From: Isosphaera pallida ATCC 43644
Lineage (GTDB): Bacteria; Planctomycetota; Planctomycetia; Isosphaerales; Isosphaeraceae
Direction: 5' to 3'
Length of the DNA stretch: 64,000 nucleotides
Assembly: GCF_000186345.1 (NCBI RefSeq)
Contig: NC_014962.1
Span: forward strand, 5,236,450-5,300,449
Shown here: positions 35,870 through 46,017 of the stretch, piece after piece
Layout of the letters: the number at the start of each line of letters is the position of its first letter
How positions within the stretch are numbered: position 1 is the stretch's first letter
Made by a program: the position numbers and the translations under genes
Notes under the pieces: generated by a model
What the model saw: the letters and a program-made list of their open reading frames with translations, nothing else
What the model was told of the DNA's origin: nothing
The model's database searches: none

Positions 35870-36715
35870 CGCAAGGCTCCCGAACCAGCGCGGGGCGGAG
35901 GGGTCAACTTAGTCAACAACAGCGCGACTCCGGTCTCCAAAAGGGAGCGGGACTCGGCTTGTCAAATTGGACCATGCTTCGGCCTGCGGGTCAACTGTGG
36001 AGTCGGGATAGGAGGGGACACATCGAAACCGTGCTATTTTGCGAACGATTGGTTATCAAACTATTGGAGGGTGATGGAAAGTCCAGGGGCGGCGGTTCGA
36101 TCGCCCATCTTCCCCGCTTTCTTTTGGCCGCGGCCCCACTTCCGCCAAAATCGTCTTGGTCAAGGTGAATACCCAACTTGAAAAAGGGATTCCACTTCGG
36201 AGTTGGGTGAACTCGCCGAGGACCAGACCTAGGACGTCCAAGGCGTTGGTCTTTTGCTGGCTCAACCGCCGACCAGACCTAAGCGCGACGCGATGCCAAC
36301 CGCGACGGGCGATTGGTGGGCTCGAAGAAAGTTCATTCCGAGGACGGGGAACGGTCCCTGAAGATTTGAGCCGCTTGAGGGACGGATGGCTTCGACAACG
36401 CGGCAAGCCGAGCCCTGCCGCCTGCCGAACCGGCAACCAGAATCACCCGATCAACCCAACGCGATGAATGGACGCGCGTTGGGGAAATTTTACCAGAACA
36501 GCATGGTGGTCATGGGACGAAGGAGAAGCTAAACTCTAGGTTAAGCGACATTTTCTGGTGGTTGGTCCCAACCCAGGGGTGCAATTCGGCGTCTTTCCAC
36601 ACCCACGCTGGAATTTTCTCCCTGGTTCGCCTTCGCCTTGTTGCGTGTCACGTCCGTCTTTGTCCGATGGTTCATTTCGATTGATTCTGGTTTTTCCTCG
36701 AAAGGAACGCCTCCG
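35870..36715. other. Long intergenic region with short repeats, no gene supported
   Basis: An 846-base divergent gap. It includes an 8-bp inverted repeat, ACCCAACT (36171-36178) with AGTTGGGT (36201-36208), and a direct repeat GACCAGACCTA at 36221-36231 and 36271-36281, exactly 50 bases apart. No T-run follows the inverted repeat, so it is not an obvious terminator. Open frames up to 126 codons are judged spurious. Confidence 0.4.
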
Positions 36716-37495
36716 GTGCGGATTACGCGCGGTTCGAGGTCGTCTCCGACATTGTTCCCGATTTTCTCCCTGGTCGTACCGTTTTTGCTGGCGGGATGGG
36801 GTGGGGGATGGCAACAGGATGATCCCATCGCTAACCCTGCGCGTTGGGAGTCCGCCCTGGCCAAGTTCGAGGAGGAAGACCGCGCCATGATGTCCCTGGC
36901 GTTGTCCGAATCCCACACCAACCAGCCGCCAGCCACCGCAACGTCGCACCGTCCCATCGTGTTCGTGGGATCGTCGAGTATTCGTCTGTGGAATCTCCGA
37001 ACCTGGTTTCCCCACCATCGCCCGCTCAACCGCGGCTTCGGCGGCTCGCATCTGAGCGACGTGGCGCATTACGTCGATCGTCTGGTGCTCAAACATCGCC
37101 CCGATGTGGTGGTGGTTTACGCCGGCGAGAACGACATCGCCGCGGGACGCTCCCCCGAAGGCGTGGCCGCCTCCTATCGCGCCTTCATCAGCAAGCTCCG
37201 CGCCGAGTTGCCCGAGTGCCGAGTCGTGTTCATTGGGCTCAAGCCCAGTCTCAAACGCTGGGATCAAATCGAGTCGATGCGACGAACCAACAACCTGATC
37301 CGCGAGGTCATCGCCGCTGACCCGCTCCAGAGCTTCCTAGATGTCGAACCAGCGATGCTCGACGAGAAAGGCCGGCCCCGACCCGCGTTGTTTCGCAGCG
37401 ACGGCCTGCATCTCAGCGAGGAGGGTTATCGGGTTTGGACCGAGATGGTCGCGCCCAAGCTTGGTCCTCCACCGTTCAAGACGACAGAACAATGA
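36716..37495 (+). CDS. Secreted SGNH/GDSL-family hydrolase
   Basis: A 259-residue protein with an N-terminal signal peptide (FPIFSLVVPFLLAGWGGG). The SGNH blocks are intact: block I FVGSSSIRLW (Ser nucleophile), block II NRGFGGSHL (Gly), block III YAGENDIAAG (Asn) and block V DGLHLSEEGY (Asp and His). The family covers esterases, lipases and carbohydrate deacetylases acting outside the cytoplasm. I chose the GTG at 36716 because AAGGA lies ten bases before it and it gives a clean signal peptide. The longer frame from TTG 36638 adds 26 residues that spoil the signal. Confidence 0.88.
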   Translation: MRITRGSRSSPTLFPIFSLVVPFLLAGWGGGWQQDDPIANPARWESALAKFEEEDRAMMSLALSESHTNQPPATATSHRPIVFVGSSSIRLWNLRTWFPHHRPLNRGFGGSHLSDVAHYVDRLVLKHRPDVVVVYAGENDIAAGRSPEGVAASYRAFISKLRAELPECRVVFIGLKPSLKRWDQIESMRRTNNLIREVIAADPLQSFLDVEPAMLDEKGRPRPALFRSDGLHLSEEGYRVWTEMVAPKLGPPPFKTTEQ

Positions 37496-37776
37496 ATGAA
37501 TGATTGATCTCAAACCGCTCGACCCTGGACATTCCCAGCGAGGTGTGGTTCCGATCAACGAATCTCCAAGGCGGCGTCCGTGTCCATCGTTAGTCGATGG
37601 CTCGTTCATCCACCCTCTCTCGCTTTCCAGAGTGGCCCTCAATCCGAAGGAAGCGTCTTGCCTCGCTTCGATGGTCTCACTTTGGGAGGGGAGTTCCGGT
37701 GCCGAGGCTCGCAAAGCCGCGCCAACGTGGTGTTGGGTACGCTCAACGTAGCGTTCGGCAAAGGGGGTTAGGTCAA

Positions 37777-37851
37777 TCGGGGTGGGCGGATTCGAACCGC
37801 CGACCTCCTGCTCCCAAGGCAGGCGCGCTAACCAGGCTGCGCTACACCCCG
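37777..37851 (-). tRNA. tRNA-Pro (anticodon UGG)
   Basis: The reverse strand folds into a cloverleaf. The acceptor CGGGGTG pairs with CACCCCG, followed by discriminator A. The D-arm is GCGC-x-GCGC, the anticodon stem is CCTGC/GCAGG with loop CTTGGGA (anticodon TGG), and the T-arm is GGCGG-TTCGAAT-CCGCC. The CCA end is not encoded. UGG reads the proline codons CCN ending in A and, with wobble, others. Confidence 0.95.
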
Positions 37852-38176
37852 AAGGCTTCGAGATCATCCCCTTCAGAATGGCGATCGGAGCGTTGAAAGT
37901 CAAGGGAGATTCGCACCGAATTGTTCGGTCTCCAGGATTCAATCGAAGGGGAAGGGGTCAAGGAACGGTGAAAGTACGATGAAAACGGATTCAGGTTCAC
38001 GGATGAGACTTGCCATGAAAGGGTGGCTCTGCCTAGAGTAAAGGGGCTGATTCAAGGTTTCCGCCTTGGAACATGCCTCGATGATGGGGATTAGGTAAGG
38101 GCGTCACTCTTGTCCGGTTCGACGTCGGAAGGACTTGCAAGAGCGAACCGGCTCAATGATAGGATTGTGCTTGTCT
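37852..38176. other. Intergenic region between tRNA-Pro and the lipoprotein gene
   Basis: A 325-base gap that should contain the promoter of the minus-strand tRNA gene and that of the lipoprotein gene. No consensus promoter could be defended. No further gene was seen. Confidence 0.35.
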
Positions 38177-38620
38177 ATGAAAAATTGGCAAATATTGATT
38201 GGTTTGGTGGTGCTGCCGTGCCTTGCCGGTTTGAGTGGCTGTGGTGGGCAAAGTGATGGGCTGCCGCGGGAGGCGGTTTCGGGAACGGTGCGGGTTGGGG
38301 ACCAGCCGCTGGCTCAGGGAACCGTGATGTTCACTCCGGTCGCGTCGGGTGCTGACGCGGTTCAGGTGGCGGGTCGGATCGAGGAGGGATCGTTCTCGAT
38401 TCCTCGTTCGGAGGGACCGACGCCAGGCACGTATCGGGTCATGATTATTCCCACGCAGAAGGTGGCTCCTGCGCCTGAGGCGGCTTACCCCGAGGACGAG
38501 GATCCGGCGTTGGCCAAGGCGGCGACGGTTTCCAACATCCCGGCCCAGGACGGCTTCGAGGCGGTTGTCAAGGCGGGCGGACCCAACCGATTCGAATTTA
38601 CGCTCAAACCCAACCCCTGA
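38177..38620 (+). CDS. Small lipoprotein with carboxypeptidase-regulatory-like fold
   Basis: A 147-residue protein with a lipoprotein signal: [14 protein letters not shown], then lipobox LSGC with lipidated Cys near residue 20. The mature part ([21 protein letters not shown], then [20 protein letters not shown]) is a beta-sandwich typical of planctomycete lipoproteins found next to DUF1559 genes. It is presumably envelope-attached; its function is unknown. ATG 38177 is chosen for the clean signal; the frame also offers ATG 38156 and TTG 38135. It is 181 bases upstream of the DUF1559 gene. Confidence 0.82.
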   Translation: MKNWQILIGLVVLPCLAGLSGCGGQSDGLPREAVSGTVRVGDQPLAQGTVMFTPVASGADAVQVAGRIEEGSFSIPRSEGPTPGTYRVMIIPTQKVAPAPEAAYPEDEDPALAKAATVSNIPAQDGFEAVVKAGGPNRFEFTLKPNP

Positions 38621-38801
38621 ACCGAACACCGTTCGATGCGCTCATCCATCCACCGAGACCGAATTGCGTGAGCCCAACCATCCCGCGATGCCACGCCGAA
38701 ACGTGTTTGAGTCGAACGAGGTGTGTCGCGGAAGAAATATTGCTGTTCCGGTCGTTGTTTTCCTTTCGTTTTTGTTCTTTTCCCTGGGAGCTCCGGGATC
38801 T

Positions 38802-39794
38802 ATGATGCGGACACGCGCTCGCCTTGGTTTCACTCTGATCGAGCTTCTGGTGGTTATTGCCATCATTGCGGTCTTGATCGCTCTGCTGCTGCCGGCGGTG
38901 CAATCAGCCCGCGAGGCAGCCCGCCGGGCTCAGTGTGTCAACAACCTCAAGCAGATCGGTCTGGCGATCCTCAACTATGAGAGCACCTTCTCGGCCCTGC
39001 CTCCGGGTCGCAAGGACTGCTGCTGGGGCACCTGGCAGATGTTCGTGCTGCCGTACCTGGAACAGTCGGCGATGTTCAATGGCTTCAACTTCAACGGCGG
39101 CCGCGGGGTGCCCGAAGAAAATCGGTTTTTGCGTTATGAGGGGTTCGCCAACATCACGGTCACCGGCAATCGGCTCAACGTCCTGACCTGTCCCTCCAGC
39201 CCTTTGAATGCGCCCTGGCGTTCCGAGCCGCTGCGACGGTTAGGGATTGGCCCGATGTTGCCTTCGCATAACTACGCGGTCAACTACGGCACCACCGACA
39301 TTGTTCAGCAGAATTTGTTCGTGGGCACGCCTCAGGAGGTGCGTTGGTTTGGGGCTCCATTCACGAACTTGTACCTCAGCCCGGTCAACGGCGGGGACCG
39401 TGGAGGCGCGGTGACTCTGGCCTCGATCACCGACGGCACCAGCAATACCCTGATGGCCGCCGAAGTGCTTCAGGGCATTGGCAACGACCTGCGCGGCTTC
39501 ACCTGGTGGGGTGACGCGGCCGGTTTCACCTCCTTCCGCGCTCCCAACTCGACCGTGCCCGACGCACTTTATTCCGCCGCCTGGTGCAACCCGATCCGGC
39601 AAAACCCTCCCTGCGTGGGTCCGACCGACGGCATCCCGCAAGGCTTCGCCGCTCGGAGCAACCATCCCGGCGGCGTCAATGGCCTGCGGGTTGACGGCTC
39701 GGTGTCCTTCTTCAAGAACACCGTCAACCTGTTCACCTGGCGGGCGGTCACCACGTCCCAGGGCGGCGAGATTCTCAGCGCCGACGCCCTCTGA
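38802..39794 (+). CDS. DUF1559 domain protein (type II pseudopilin-like)
   Basis: A 330-residue protein. The N-terminus [20 protein letters not shown] is a type IV prepilin methylation and cleavage site with the adjacent hydrophobic helix (cleavage expected after Gly9, before Phe). The following [20 protein letters not shown] and the C-terminal [17 protein letters not shown] motif are diagnostic of DUF1559 (SBP_bac_10-like), a family present in dozens of copies per planctomycete genome. These proteins are probably surface or pseudopilus components; their exact role is open. ATG 38802 has GGGAG 11 bases upstream. The gene is followed by a hairpin terminator at 39972. Confidence 0.95.
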   Translation: MMRTRARLGFTLIELLVVIAIIAVLIALLLPAVQSAREAARRAQCVNNLKQIGLAILNYESTFSALPPGRKDCCWGTWQMFVLPYLEQSAMFNGFNFNGGRGVPEENRFLRYEGFANITVTGNRLNVLTCPSSPLNAPWRSEPLRRLGIGPMLPSHNYAVNYGTTDIVQQNLFVGTPQEVRWFGAPFTNLYLSPVNGGDRGGAVTLASITDGTSNTLMAAEVLQGIGNDLRGFTWWGDAAGFTSFRAPNSTVPDALYSAAWCNPIRQNPPCVGPTDGIPQGFAARSNHPGGVNGLRVDGSVSFFKNTVNLFTWRAVTTSQGGEILSADAL

Positions 39795-40185
39795 TCTAAT
39801 CTCATATTCTCTTGCGTCATTTCCGGGTTGGCACTACGGGGCCAAACCGGGAGGGGGAGGGCGGGACGTGGCTTCTCATGCCTCGCGTGGACGCTCCTGC
39901 CCCTCACGCAACCGAAGCCTGCGACCAGCGGTCTGTTTGCGACTCCTTCTCCACCTGTTTTCAAATCATTGCGATCCCGTCACGTTTGCCGCTCAACGGT
40001 GTTCCGTGACGGGATCGGCGTGTTTTGAAGGCCCTTGAAGATCCAGCAACCGCGCGGGTTGAATGGTTCGTATCGCCTAAGAGAAACGCGATGGGTCGTT
40101 TGGACTGACTGACGCGCGACGATCGAACCGATTTCATGGGCGACGCCAACGTGTGAACCGAAGTAGGATGGGGAGGAGCCGTTTG
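39795..40185. other. Intergenic region holding a terminator
   Basis: A 391-base gap between the DUF1559 and TPR genes. It holds a strong hairpin with a T-run at 39972-40026 and, near its end, the ribosome-binding site GGGAGGAG (40171-40178) of the TPR gene. No additional gene was seen. Confidence 0.5.
39972..40026 (+). terminator. Rho-independent terminator-like hairpin
   Basis: CGATCCCGTCACG (39972-39984) pairs perfectly with CGTGACGGGATCG (40005-40017) around a 20-base loop, followed by GCGTGTTTT. The 13-bp GC-rich stem and short T-run fit an intrinsic terminator ending the lipoprotein-DUF1559 transcript, although the loop is long. An attenuator ahead of the TPR gene is an alternative. Confidence 0.7.
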
Positions 40186-42102
40186 ATGGAACCAGAACGC
40201 GAACCGACCACGCCTTCGTGGCCAAGGTCCCAGGCCGAATCGTCCGGCACCCCGTCACCGCGTTTGGAATCTCAAGGTTCACCCGACATCGAGGAACCGC
40301 GTGCGACCGAACCGACCGGCCCTGCCGAGACGACCGCCCAAGCCTGGTACGACCGGGGAGTGGCCGCTTACGAAGCCGGCCGTTGGGAGGAGGCGGTCGA
40401 AGCGCTCACGAAGGCGTTGGAGTTGCACGACGCTTCTCGAACCGATCCCCGCGACGAGGCGGTGACTCGTCACCATCTTGGGTTGGCCCTGGAGGCGTTG
40501 GGACGCACCGAGGAGGCAATCGAGGAATACCGCGCCGCGGCGGCGGCTCTCGAAACGGCGAGGCAGGCTCTCGACCCCAAGAGCGACTCGTCAAATGCGC
40601 GGCGGCTCACTGCGGAACTCGCCAACGCTCTAGGCACTCTGGCCGGGGCGTTAGACCCATCGGATCCCTCCGAGGCGATTGAACTCAACCGCCGGGCGGT
40701 GGGTCTACTCGACGAGGTGATCGCCGGAGCCAACGAAGATGATCCGGCACTGTCCTGCGAGACCAGGGCAACCCGTGCCTCGTTGCTGAGCAGTCTAGGC
40801 TATCTCTTGCGCGAGACTGGGCGGAGCGACGAAGCGGTGAGGGTCTTCGGCGAGGCGGTGACCGCTTATCGCGACCTGATTGCTCAGGGACGACTCGACC
40901 TGCGGGCCGACGAGGCGATTGCCTGGTCCAATTATATTTTCACCCTGGAAGAACTTCAACGCATCGAAGAGGCGCTGGCTCCTGCCTCCGCCGCCGTCAA
41001 ACTCTTCGCCGAGCGCGTGGCCCGAGGCGCGTGGGAGCATCGTTTGGACCAAGCCCGCGCGTTGGGACGAGCCGCCCGGGTTTTGGATCGGATGGGACGA
41101 CCCGATGAGGCGGCCGTGGAGTATCCCAAGGCGCTGGCCGTGTTGGAGAATTTGGTGGCCTCCGCGCCGGCCTCGGCCTGCCAACCCGACGAAGCGCGGG
41201 AGGAACTGGCAGCGCTGCATTATCAATACGGCGGTGTTCTCGACTCGCTGGGTCACTATCGCGACGCCCTGGTTCATTACCGCGCGGCGGTGGCGGACTA
41301 CCAGGCTCTCGTGAAGGCCGGACGAAGCGACCTGCGGGCCGAGCTCGCCAATGCCCACACCAACCTCGGCAGCGTTCTGGGCACCCAGGGACGTTTGGAG
41401 GACGCGGTGCCCCATTTCCTAGAGGCCGTTGCCCTCGACGGCGCATTGGCTCAGGAGGGGCGGCGGGAGCGAATGGCCGAATTGATCGACGCTCAGGTGA
41501 ACCTCGGACTGGCCTATCAGGCGATGGGTCGTCCCCGCGACGCGGCCGCCCGCTACGAAAAGGCGGTCGAGGGACACGATTTGCTCGACCCGGCGCTGTA
41601 TCTGGCCCGCGCTGGCGACCACGCCCAGACCCTGGCGCGGTTGGGACTCATCTTGGAGGAACTGGGTTGTCGCAACGAGGCGCTGAGTCGTTTCGAGCAA
41701 GCCCGCGACTTGCTAGCCGGTCTTCTCGCCGACGGTCACGACGAATGGCAATCCGACCACGCAATGATCCTTAGTCACATCGGTCGCAATCTGGTGGCGC
41801 TGGGGCGTCCCGAGGAGGCCGAGGTCATTCTGAATCAGGCGTTGCGACTGTTGGAGGAATTGACCGAACTTCCCGAATCCGACCCCGATCTCCGCGCCGA
41901 GGTGGCCCGCACGCGAATCACTCTAGGCCACGCCCTACGCGGCCTGGGGCGAGACCACCAGGCGCGGGAACAGTACCGTCAAGCCGACCACGACCTCGTT
42001 CAACTCCTCGCCAACGAGAAGCGTGACGAACACCAAGCGATGCGCGACCGCCTGGTGATTCACCTGCGGCTCGTCGAAGAACCCCAGGCCGTCGGTTCCT
42101 GA
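40186..42102 (+). CDS. Tetratricopeptide repeat protein
   Basis: A 638-residue protein. After a polar 40-residue N-terminus the whole length is built from TPR units. Clear examples are WYDRGVAAYEAGRWEEAVEA, LGLALEALGRTEEAIEEYRA, GYLLRETGRSDEAVRVFGEA, YGGVLDSLGHYRDALVHYRA, LGLAYQAMGRPRDAAARYEK and IGRNLVALGRPEEAEVILNQ. There is no signal peptide, membrane helix or enzyme domain. It is probably a cytoplasmic scaffold or regulator. The ATG at 40186 is supported by GGGAGGAG seven bases upstream; the frame opens at a GTG at 40153. It is convergent with ltaE. Confidence 0.85.
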   Translation: MEPEREPTTPSWPRSQAESSGTPSPRLESQGSPDIEEPRATEPTGPAETTAQAWYDRGVAAYEAGRWEEAVEALTKALELHDASRTDPRDEAVTRHHLGLALEALGRTEEAIEEYRAAAAALETARQALDPKSDSSNARRLTAELANALGTLAGALDPSDPSEAIELNRRAVGLLDEVIAGANEDDPALSCETRATRASLLSSLGYLLRETGRSDEAVRVFGEAVTAYRDLIAQGRLDLRADEAIAWSNYIFTLEELQRIEEALAPASAAVKLFAERVARGAWEHRLDQARALGRAARVLDRMGRPDEAAVEYPKALAVLENLVASAPASACQPDEAREELAALHYQYGGVLDSLGHYRDALVHYRAAVADYQALVKAGRSDLRAELANAHTNLGSVLGTQGRLEDAVPHFLEAVALDGALAQEGRRERMAELIDAQVNLGLAYQAMGRPRDAAARYEKAVEGHDLLDPALYLARAGDHAQTLARLGLILEELGCRNEALSRFEQARDLLAGLLADGHDEWQSDHAMILSHIGRNLVALGRPEEAEVILNQALRLLEELTELPESDPDLRAEVARTRITLGHALRGLGRDHQAREQYRQADHDLVQLLANEKRDEHQAMRDRLVIHLRLVEEPQAVGS

Positions 42103-42277
42103 GCGTCCATTAGGGTAGGACAAGAGAACCATCCGGCCAACGTCTTCGAGAACAAGATCGGTCGGTCAGGCTCCTCCTCATCGCTCCTCCCGGCTCAACT
42201 TCCTCCCGGCGACACGAATCCCGTTCAAGATGGCGGCTTCCCCGGAGCGCGATGCGTCTCATGGACATCGAAAGGCT

Positions 42278-42295
42278 AAAAAAACCACCGAGGTT
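42278..42295 (-). terminator. Weak hairpin with T7 run after ltaE
   Basis: On the minus strand, just after the ltaE stop, AACC and GGTT form a 4-bp stem around a 5-base loop and run into seven T residues. The stem is short, so this is only a possible intrinsic terminator. Confidence 0.3.
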
Positions 42296-42297
42296 GA

Positions 42298-43338
42298 TCA
42301 ACCCAGCTGCTCGATCAATCGGGCGGCCTGTCGGACTTGCTCGGTTGAAACGTTCAAGTGAGTGCAGGCACGAACAACCTGATCCCCCAGCGCCGAGACG
42401 AAAACCCCCTGTTCCTTGAGACGACGGACAACCTGGGCGGCGGTTGCGAAGGAGGGATCGACCTCGATCCAAACCAGGTTCGTCTCGACCGGGCCCGATT
42501 CCAGTTTGAGATGGGGGTTGCGTTCGACCGCTTCGGCCAGGATTTGGGCGTGGGCGTGGTCGTCGGCCAGACGCTCGACGTGGTGGTCGAGCGCGTAGAG
42601 GGCCGCGGCGGCCAGGATTCCGGCCTGCCTCATCCCGCCGCCGAACAACTTACGCAGCCGGTGCGCCCTGGCGATCGTTTCAGATGACCCTACTAAGGCC
42701 GATCCCACCGGCGCGCCGAGTCCCTTGGAGAAGCAGACCGACACCGTGTCGAATCCCTCGGCCCAGGTCGCCGCCGGAACGCCGGTGGCCACCACCGCGT
42801 TGAACAGTCGCGCGCCGTCGAGGTGGGTGGCCAGACCGTGACGCTTAGCCCAAGCGGTCAAGGCGCGCACCTGTTCCAGGGGATGCACCTTACCGCCGCC
42901 GCGGTTGTGGGTGTTCTCGAGGCAAAGCAAACGGGTGCGGACGTAATGGCCGTCGTCGGGACGAATCAAGCCCTCGACCTCGCTCAAGCTGAGCAGTCCC
43001 GGCCCTCCTTGCGGGGAGCGGGGATGGATCGTTCGGGTCGTTACGCCGGAAAGCCGGGCAATTCCACCACACTCCCAAACATAGACATGCGCGTTCGCGT
43101 CGCAAAGCAGCTCGTCGCCCGGTGAGGTATGGACCCCCACCGCGATCTGGTTGGCCATCGTGCCCGAGGGCGTGAACAGCGCCGCCTCTTTGCCCAAAAG
43201 TTCGGCAATCCGTCGTTGCAGACGGTTGACCGTCGGATCCTCGCCATACACGTCGTCGCCCACCTCGGCTTGAGCCATCGCCTGGCGCATCGCGGGGGTC
43301 GGTTGAGTCAGGGTGTCGGAACGCAGGTCGATCGTCAT
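42298..43338 (-). CDS. ltaE: Low-specificity L-threonine aldolase
   Basis: A 346-residue PLP enzyme of the threonine aldolase family. It begins with [19 protein letters not shown] and has [15 protein letters not shown], both strong family signatures. The [12 protein letters not shown] loop and [14 protein letters not shown] follow. The PLP-binding Lys is in [15 protein letters not shown] (about residue 201). The reaction cleaves L-threonine or L-allo-threonine to glycine and acetaldehyde. Length and motifs are normal. It is divergent from hisD and convergent with the TPR gene. Confidence 0.93.
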   Translation of the reverse strand: MTIDLRSDTLTQPTPAMRQAMAQAEVGDDVYGEDPTVNRLQRRIAELLGKEAALFTPSGTMANQIAVGVHTSPGDELLCDANAHVYVWECGGIARLSGVTTRTIHPRSPQGGPGLLSLSEVEGLIRPDDGHYVRTRLLCLENTHNRGGGKVHPLEQVRALTAWAKRHGLATHLDGARLFNAVVATGVPAATWAEGFDTVSVCFSKGLGAPVGSALVGSSETIARAHRLRKLFGGGMRQAGILAAAALYALDHHVERLADDHAHAQILAEAVERNPHLKLESGPVETNLVWIEVDPSFATAAQVVRRLKEQGVFVSALGDQVVRACTHLNVSTEQVRQAARLIEQLG

Positions 43339-43850
43339 AGGGGGGGACTCGTCGTCGGAGGCCGAGGTCGCCGAACCGTGGCGGAGGAAATCGGCTCGGC
43401 TCGGCTCGGCTCGGTTAGGTTCGATTTCGCGTCGATCGCGTTGAGAACGGACGGATTGATTGAACCAAACTGCGCGGCAAGGAAGGAAGGTAGGCCCGCT
43501 CGGGGCGGACTTGAACAGGAACGGAACGGAGTCCCCAATCGATTCGCCACTCCTTGCCCGTCGCGGCGGCTTGAGGAGGGAGGGGTTAGCGTTGGAAATT
43601 GTGTCGAATCTCCAACCAGAGGGCTTTCTGACCTCAACCGCGCGGAGGCGCGTCGTCTATGATAAAACGTCCGTAAGCCGATCGTACTCCACCCACCGCA
43701 GAAAGAAATTCGGGTCAGTGGGGCTTGATCTGATCGCCCTCCCGATCGGCTGCCGCGACAGCCCGCCGCCAACACGTTGCGGACGGCGATTTCGGACCCT
43801 CCGGCGTTCTTCTGGAAACGCGACCATTCGTCAGCAAGAGACCTCGCGCT
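43339..43850. other. Divergent intergenic region between ltaE and hisD
   Basis: A 512-base gap that must hold the promoters of ltaE and of the his gene group. It contains the pentanucleotide repeat at 43391-43415. No leader peptide with a run of His codons was noticed, so classical attenuation of hisD is not supported. Confidence 0.4.
43391..43415. repeat. Pentanucleotide repeat (TCGGC)4 TCGGT
   Basis: Four perfect TCGGC units are followed by TCGGT, about 55 bases upstream of the ltaE start codon. A short tandem repeat in a promoter region can vary in length by slippage, but there is no evidence here that it affects expression. Confidence 0.9.
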
Positions 43851-45299
43851 ATGTCCGCACCGGCTCCCTCCGACCTCCGCGATCGCCCCTATCCCCCTCC
43901 CGGCGCCACGACCTTGGCAATGCCCCTCATTGACGCGACCCGCGACCCCCAGACCGCCGCCGACACCCTCAAGGCGCTCAGAGCCAAACTTAGTCCCCAG
44001 GGGGATGTCGTGAGTCCCCGAGGTCGTGCGCTGACTCGGGAGGTCTTCGGCGAGGCGCTGGCCCCCCGCGAGGTCGTCCAACGGATTTTGGAGCAGGTTC
44101 GAACCCGCGGTTGCGAGGCGCTGCTGGAGTTCACCCGCAAGCTCGACCACGCTGATCTGACCCCCGACACCCTGCGTGTCTCCGCCGACGAACTCGCCCA
44201 GGCCCATCGCGCCGCTGCTCCGGAATACCTCGACACGATCCGCCGGGTCCGTGGCCACCTCGAAGCGTTCCAAACCGCGATTTTGCACCAGGACATCACC
44301 GTGCAACGCGGCCCCGGACACCGGCTCACCCAGCGCTACCGCCCTCTCAAGAGGGTGGGGGTCTGCGTGCCGGGCGGAGCGGCGGCCTATCCCTCCTCGC
44401 TGATGATGACGGTCATCCCCGCGCGGGCCGCCGGAGTCGAACAGATCGCCGTTGTCGTGCCGCCCACTGCGTTCGGCGGCTACAACGCCAACCTTTTGGC
44501 CGCCTGTCACGAACTGGGCGTCACCGAGATTTATCGAATCGGCGGCGCTCAGGCGGTCGCGGCGCTGGCTTACGGCGTGGAGGGAATCGCCCCGGTGGAC
44601 AAGATCGTGGGACCAGGCAACCTGTTCGTCGCTTTGGCCAAGCAAGCAGTATACGGGGTGGTCGATATCGACTCGATCGCCGGTCCCAGCGAGGTGGTCG
44701 TGCTGGCCGACGAAACCGCCCGACCCGACTACCTGGCCGCCGACCTCATCAGCCAGGCCGAACACGCCCCTGGCTCCAGCCTGCTCATCACCTGGGTTGA
44801 AGGTCTGGCCGAACAGGTGTTGATCCACCTGGAACGCCAACTCGCCGGTCTCGAACGCGGCGACCTGGCCCGCGAAAGCCTGGAACAATTCGGCGCGCTG
44901 ATCCGCGTGGCGAATCGCGACGAGGCCATCGCCCTGACAAATCAAATCGCCCCCGAACATCTTCACATTTCCACAAACCAACCGGCCGAGGACGCCGAAC
45001 GCCTGCACGCCGCCGGCGCGATCTTCCTGGGCCACGATGCTCCAGTGGCCGCTGGCGACTACGCCGCTGGTCCCTCCCACGTCTTGCCCACCGGCGGAAC
45101 CCCGCGCTGGGCTTCGGGCCTGTGCTCCAACGACTTCCTCAAACGCACCAGCCTCATCGAAATCGACCACGACGGCCTGGCCGCCCTCGCCCCCGACATC
45201 ACTCGGCTCGCCGATATCGAAGGACTCCCCGGCCACAAGCTCAGCGTTACCATCCGACTCGACAGCCGCCCAACCCCCGGCCAGCCCGGCCAATCCTAA
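43851..45299 (+). CDS. hisD: Histidinol dehydrogenase
   Basis: A 482-residue enzyme that performs the last two NAD-dependent oxidations of histidine synthesis, histidinol to histidine. Family motifs are intact: KRVGVCVPGGAAAYPSSLMM, GGAQAVAALAYG, KIVGPGNLFVALAK, DSIAGPSEVVVLAD, ISQAEHAPGS, and the active-site segment IAPEHLHI (Glu-His pair near 370). The zinc and substrate segment HVLPTGGTPRWASGLCSNDF is also kept. A 20-residue N-terminal extension makes it longer than the usual 430-440. It heads a probable transcript with GNAT, hisC and hisB. Confidence 0.96.
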   Translation: MSAPAPSDLRDRPYPPPGATTLAMPLIDATRDPQTAADTLKALRAKLSPQGDVVSPRGRALTREVFGEALAPREVVQRILEQVRTRGCEALLEFTRKLDHADLTPDTLRVSADELAQAHRAAAPEYLDTIRRVRGHLEAFQTAILHQDITVQRGPGHRLTQRYRPLKRVGVCVPGGAAAYPSSLMMTVIPARAAGVEQIAVVVPPTAFGGYNANLLAACHELGVTEIYRIGGAQAVAALAYGVEGIAPVDKIVGPGNLFVALAKQAVYGVVDIDSIAGPSEVVVLADETARPDYLAADLISQAEHAPGSSLLITWVEGLAEQVLIHLERQLAGLERGDLARESLEQFGALIRVANRDEAIALTNQIAPEHLHISTNQPAEDAERLHAAGAIFLGHDAPVAAGDYAAGPSHVLPTGGTPRWASGLCSNDFLKRTSLIEIDHDGLAALAPDITRLADIEGLPGHKLSVTIRLDSRPTPGQPGQS

Positions 45300-45399
45300 T
45301 TCCCTGCGTCGTCTCCCGGCCCACCTCCTAATGGAACCCCCAATCTCCCTACCCCAACCCCAAACCCGATCGTCTCCGGTTGGAAGAAACCCTCGTCCC

Positions 45400-45939
45400 A
45401 TGACCACCGCCGTTCCCTTCACGATTCGTCCCGCTCATCCTGACGATTGCCCGGCGATCGACGCCCTCATCCGCGAATTGGCGGTCTATGAAAAACTAGA
45501 ACATTTGGTGAAGTCATCACCCCAAGCACTCCGAACCCACCTGTTCGAATCCTCCGGGTTCGTCGAAGCGATCGTGGCCGAGATCGAGGACGAAGCGCAA
45601 GAACGACGAATCGTCGGATTCGCGCTGTTCTTTTCGACCTACTCGACCTTCCGAGGCCAGGCCGGGTTGTACTTAGAAGACCTGTATGTGCAACCGCCCT
45701 ACCGAGGCGCGGGGATCGGCAAGGCGCTGTTGGCGAGTGTGGCCGCCCGAGCCGTCGAGCGCGGCTGCGGACGTTTGGAGTGGTCGGTCCTCAACTGGAA
45801 CGAACCGGCGATCGGCTTCTACCGCGCGCTGGGAGCCACGCCGCTGGACGAATGGACAATGTATCGGATCGACGAAGAACCATTGCGGCGTCTCGCCGAC
45901 TTCGCTCCGGTTGGCCGCCCGTCCAAGCGCCCGAACTGA
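45400..45939 (+). CDS. GNAT acetyltransferase, diamine N-acetyltransferase-like
   Basis: A 179-residue GNAT protein. It opens with FTIRPAHPDDCPAIDALIRE. The acetyl-CoA loop is YVQPPYRGAGIGKALLASVA, and LEWSVLNWNEPAIGFYRALG follows. The order DLYV-x-P-x-x-RG-x-G-x-G-x-x-L and W-x-V-L-x-W-N match the spermidine/spermine or diamine N-acetyltransferase group. The substrate is not proven. It lies between hisD (100 bases) and hisC (78 bases) on the same strand and is probably co-transcribed. The ATG at 45400 is chosen; the frame is open far upstream inside hisD, which is a shadow. Confidence 0.85.
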   Translation: MTTAVPFTIRPAHPDDCPAIDALIRELAVYEKLEHLVKSSPQALRTHLFESSGFVEAIVAEIEDEAQERRIVGFALFFSTYSTFRGQAGLYLEDLYVQPPYRGAGIGKALLASVAARAVERGCGRLEWSVLNWNEPAIGFYRALGATPLDEWTMYRIDEEPLRRLADFAPVGRPSKRPN

Positions 45940-46017
45940 ATCGCCCGTCGTCGCTTCCCGACCCGGGGTGAACGCCACCGTTCATTCCACGTCCTCTCAA
46001 ACCTAACGGATGATCCA

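Noticed and set aside
36171-36208. Inverted repeat as a terminator
   Set aside because: The 8-bp stem has a 22-base loop and no T-run on either strand, and it is far from any gene end.
43335-45422. A 695-codon open frame on the minus strand
   Set aside because: It lies almost fully opposite hisD, whose motifs are complete. The translated antisense protein has no recognisable features, and long antisense frames are expected at this GC content.
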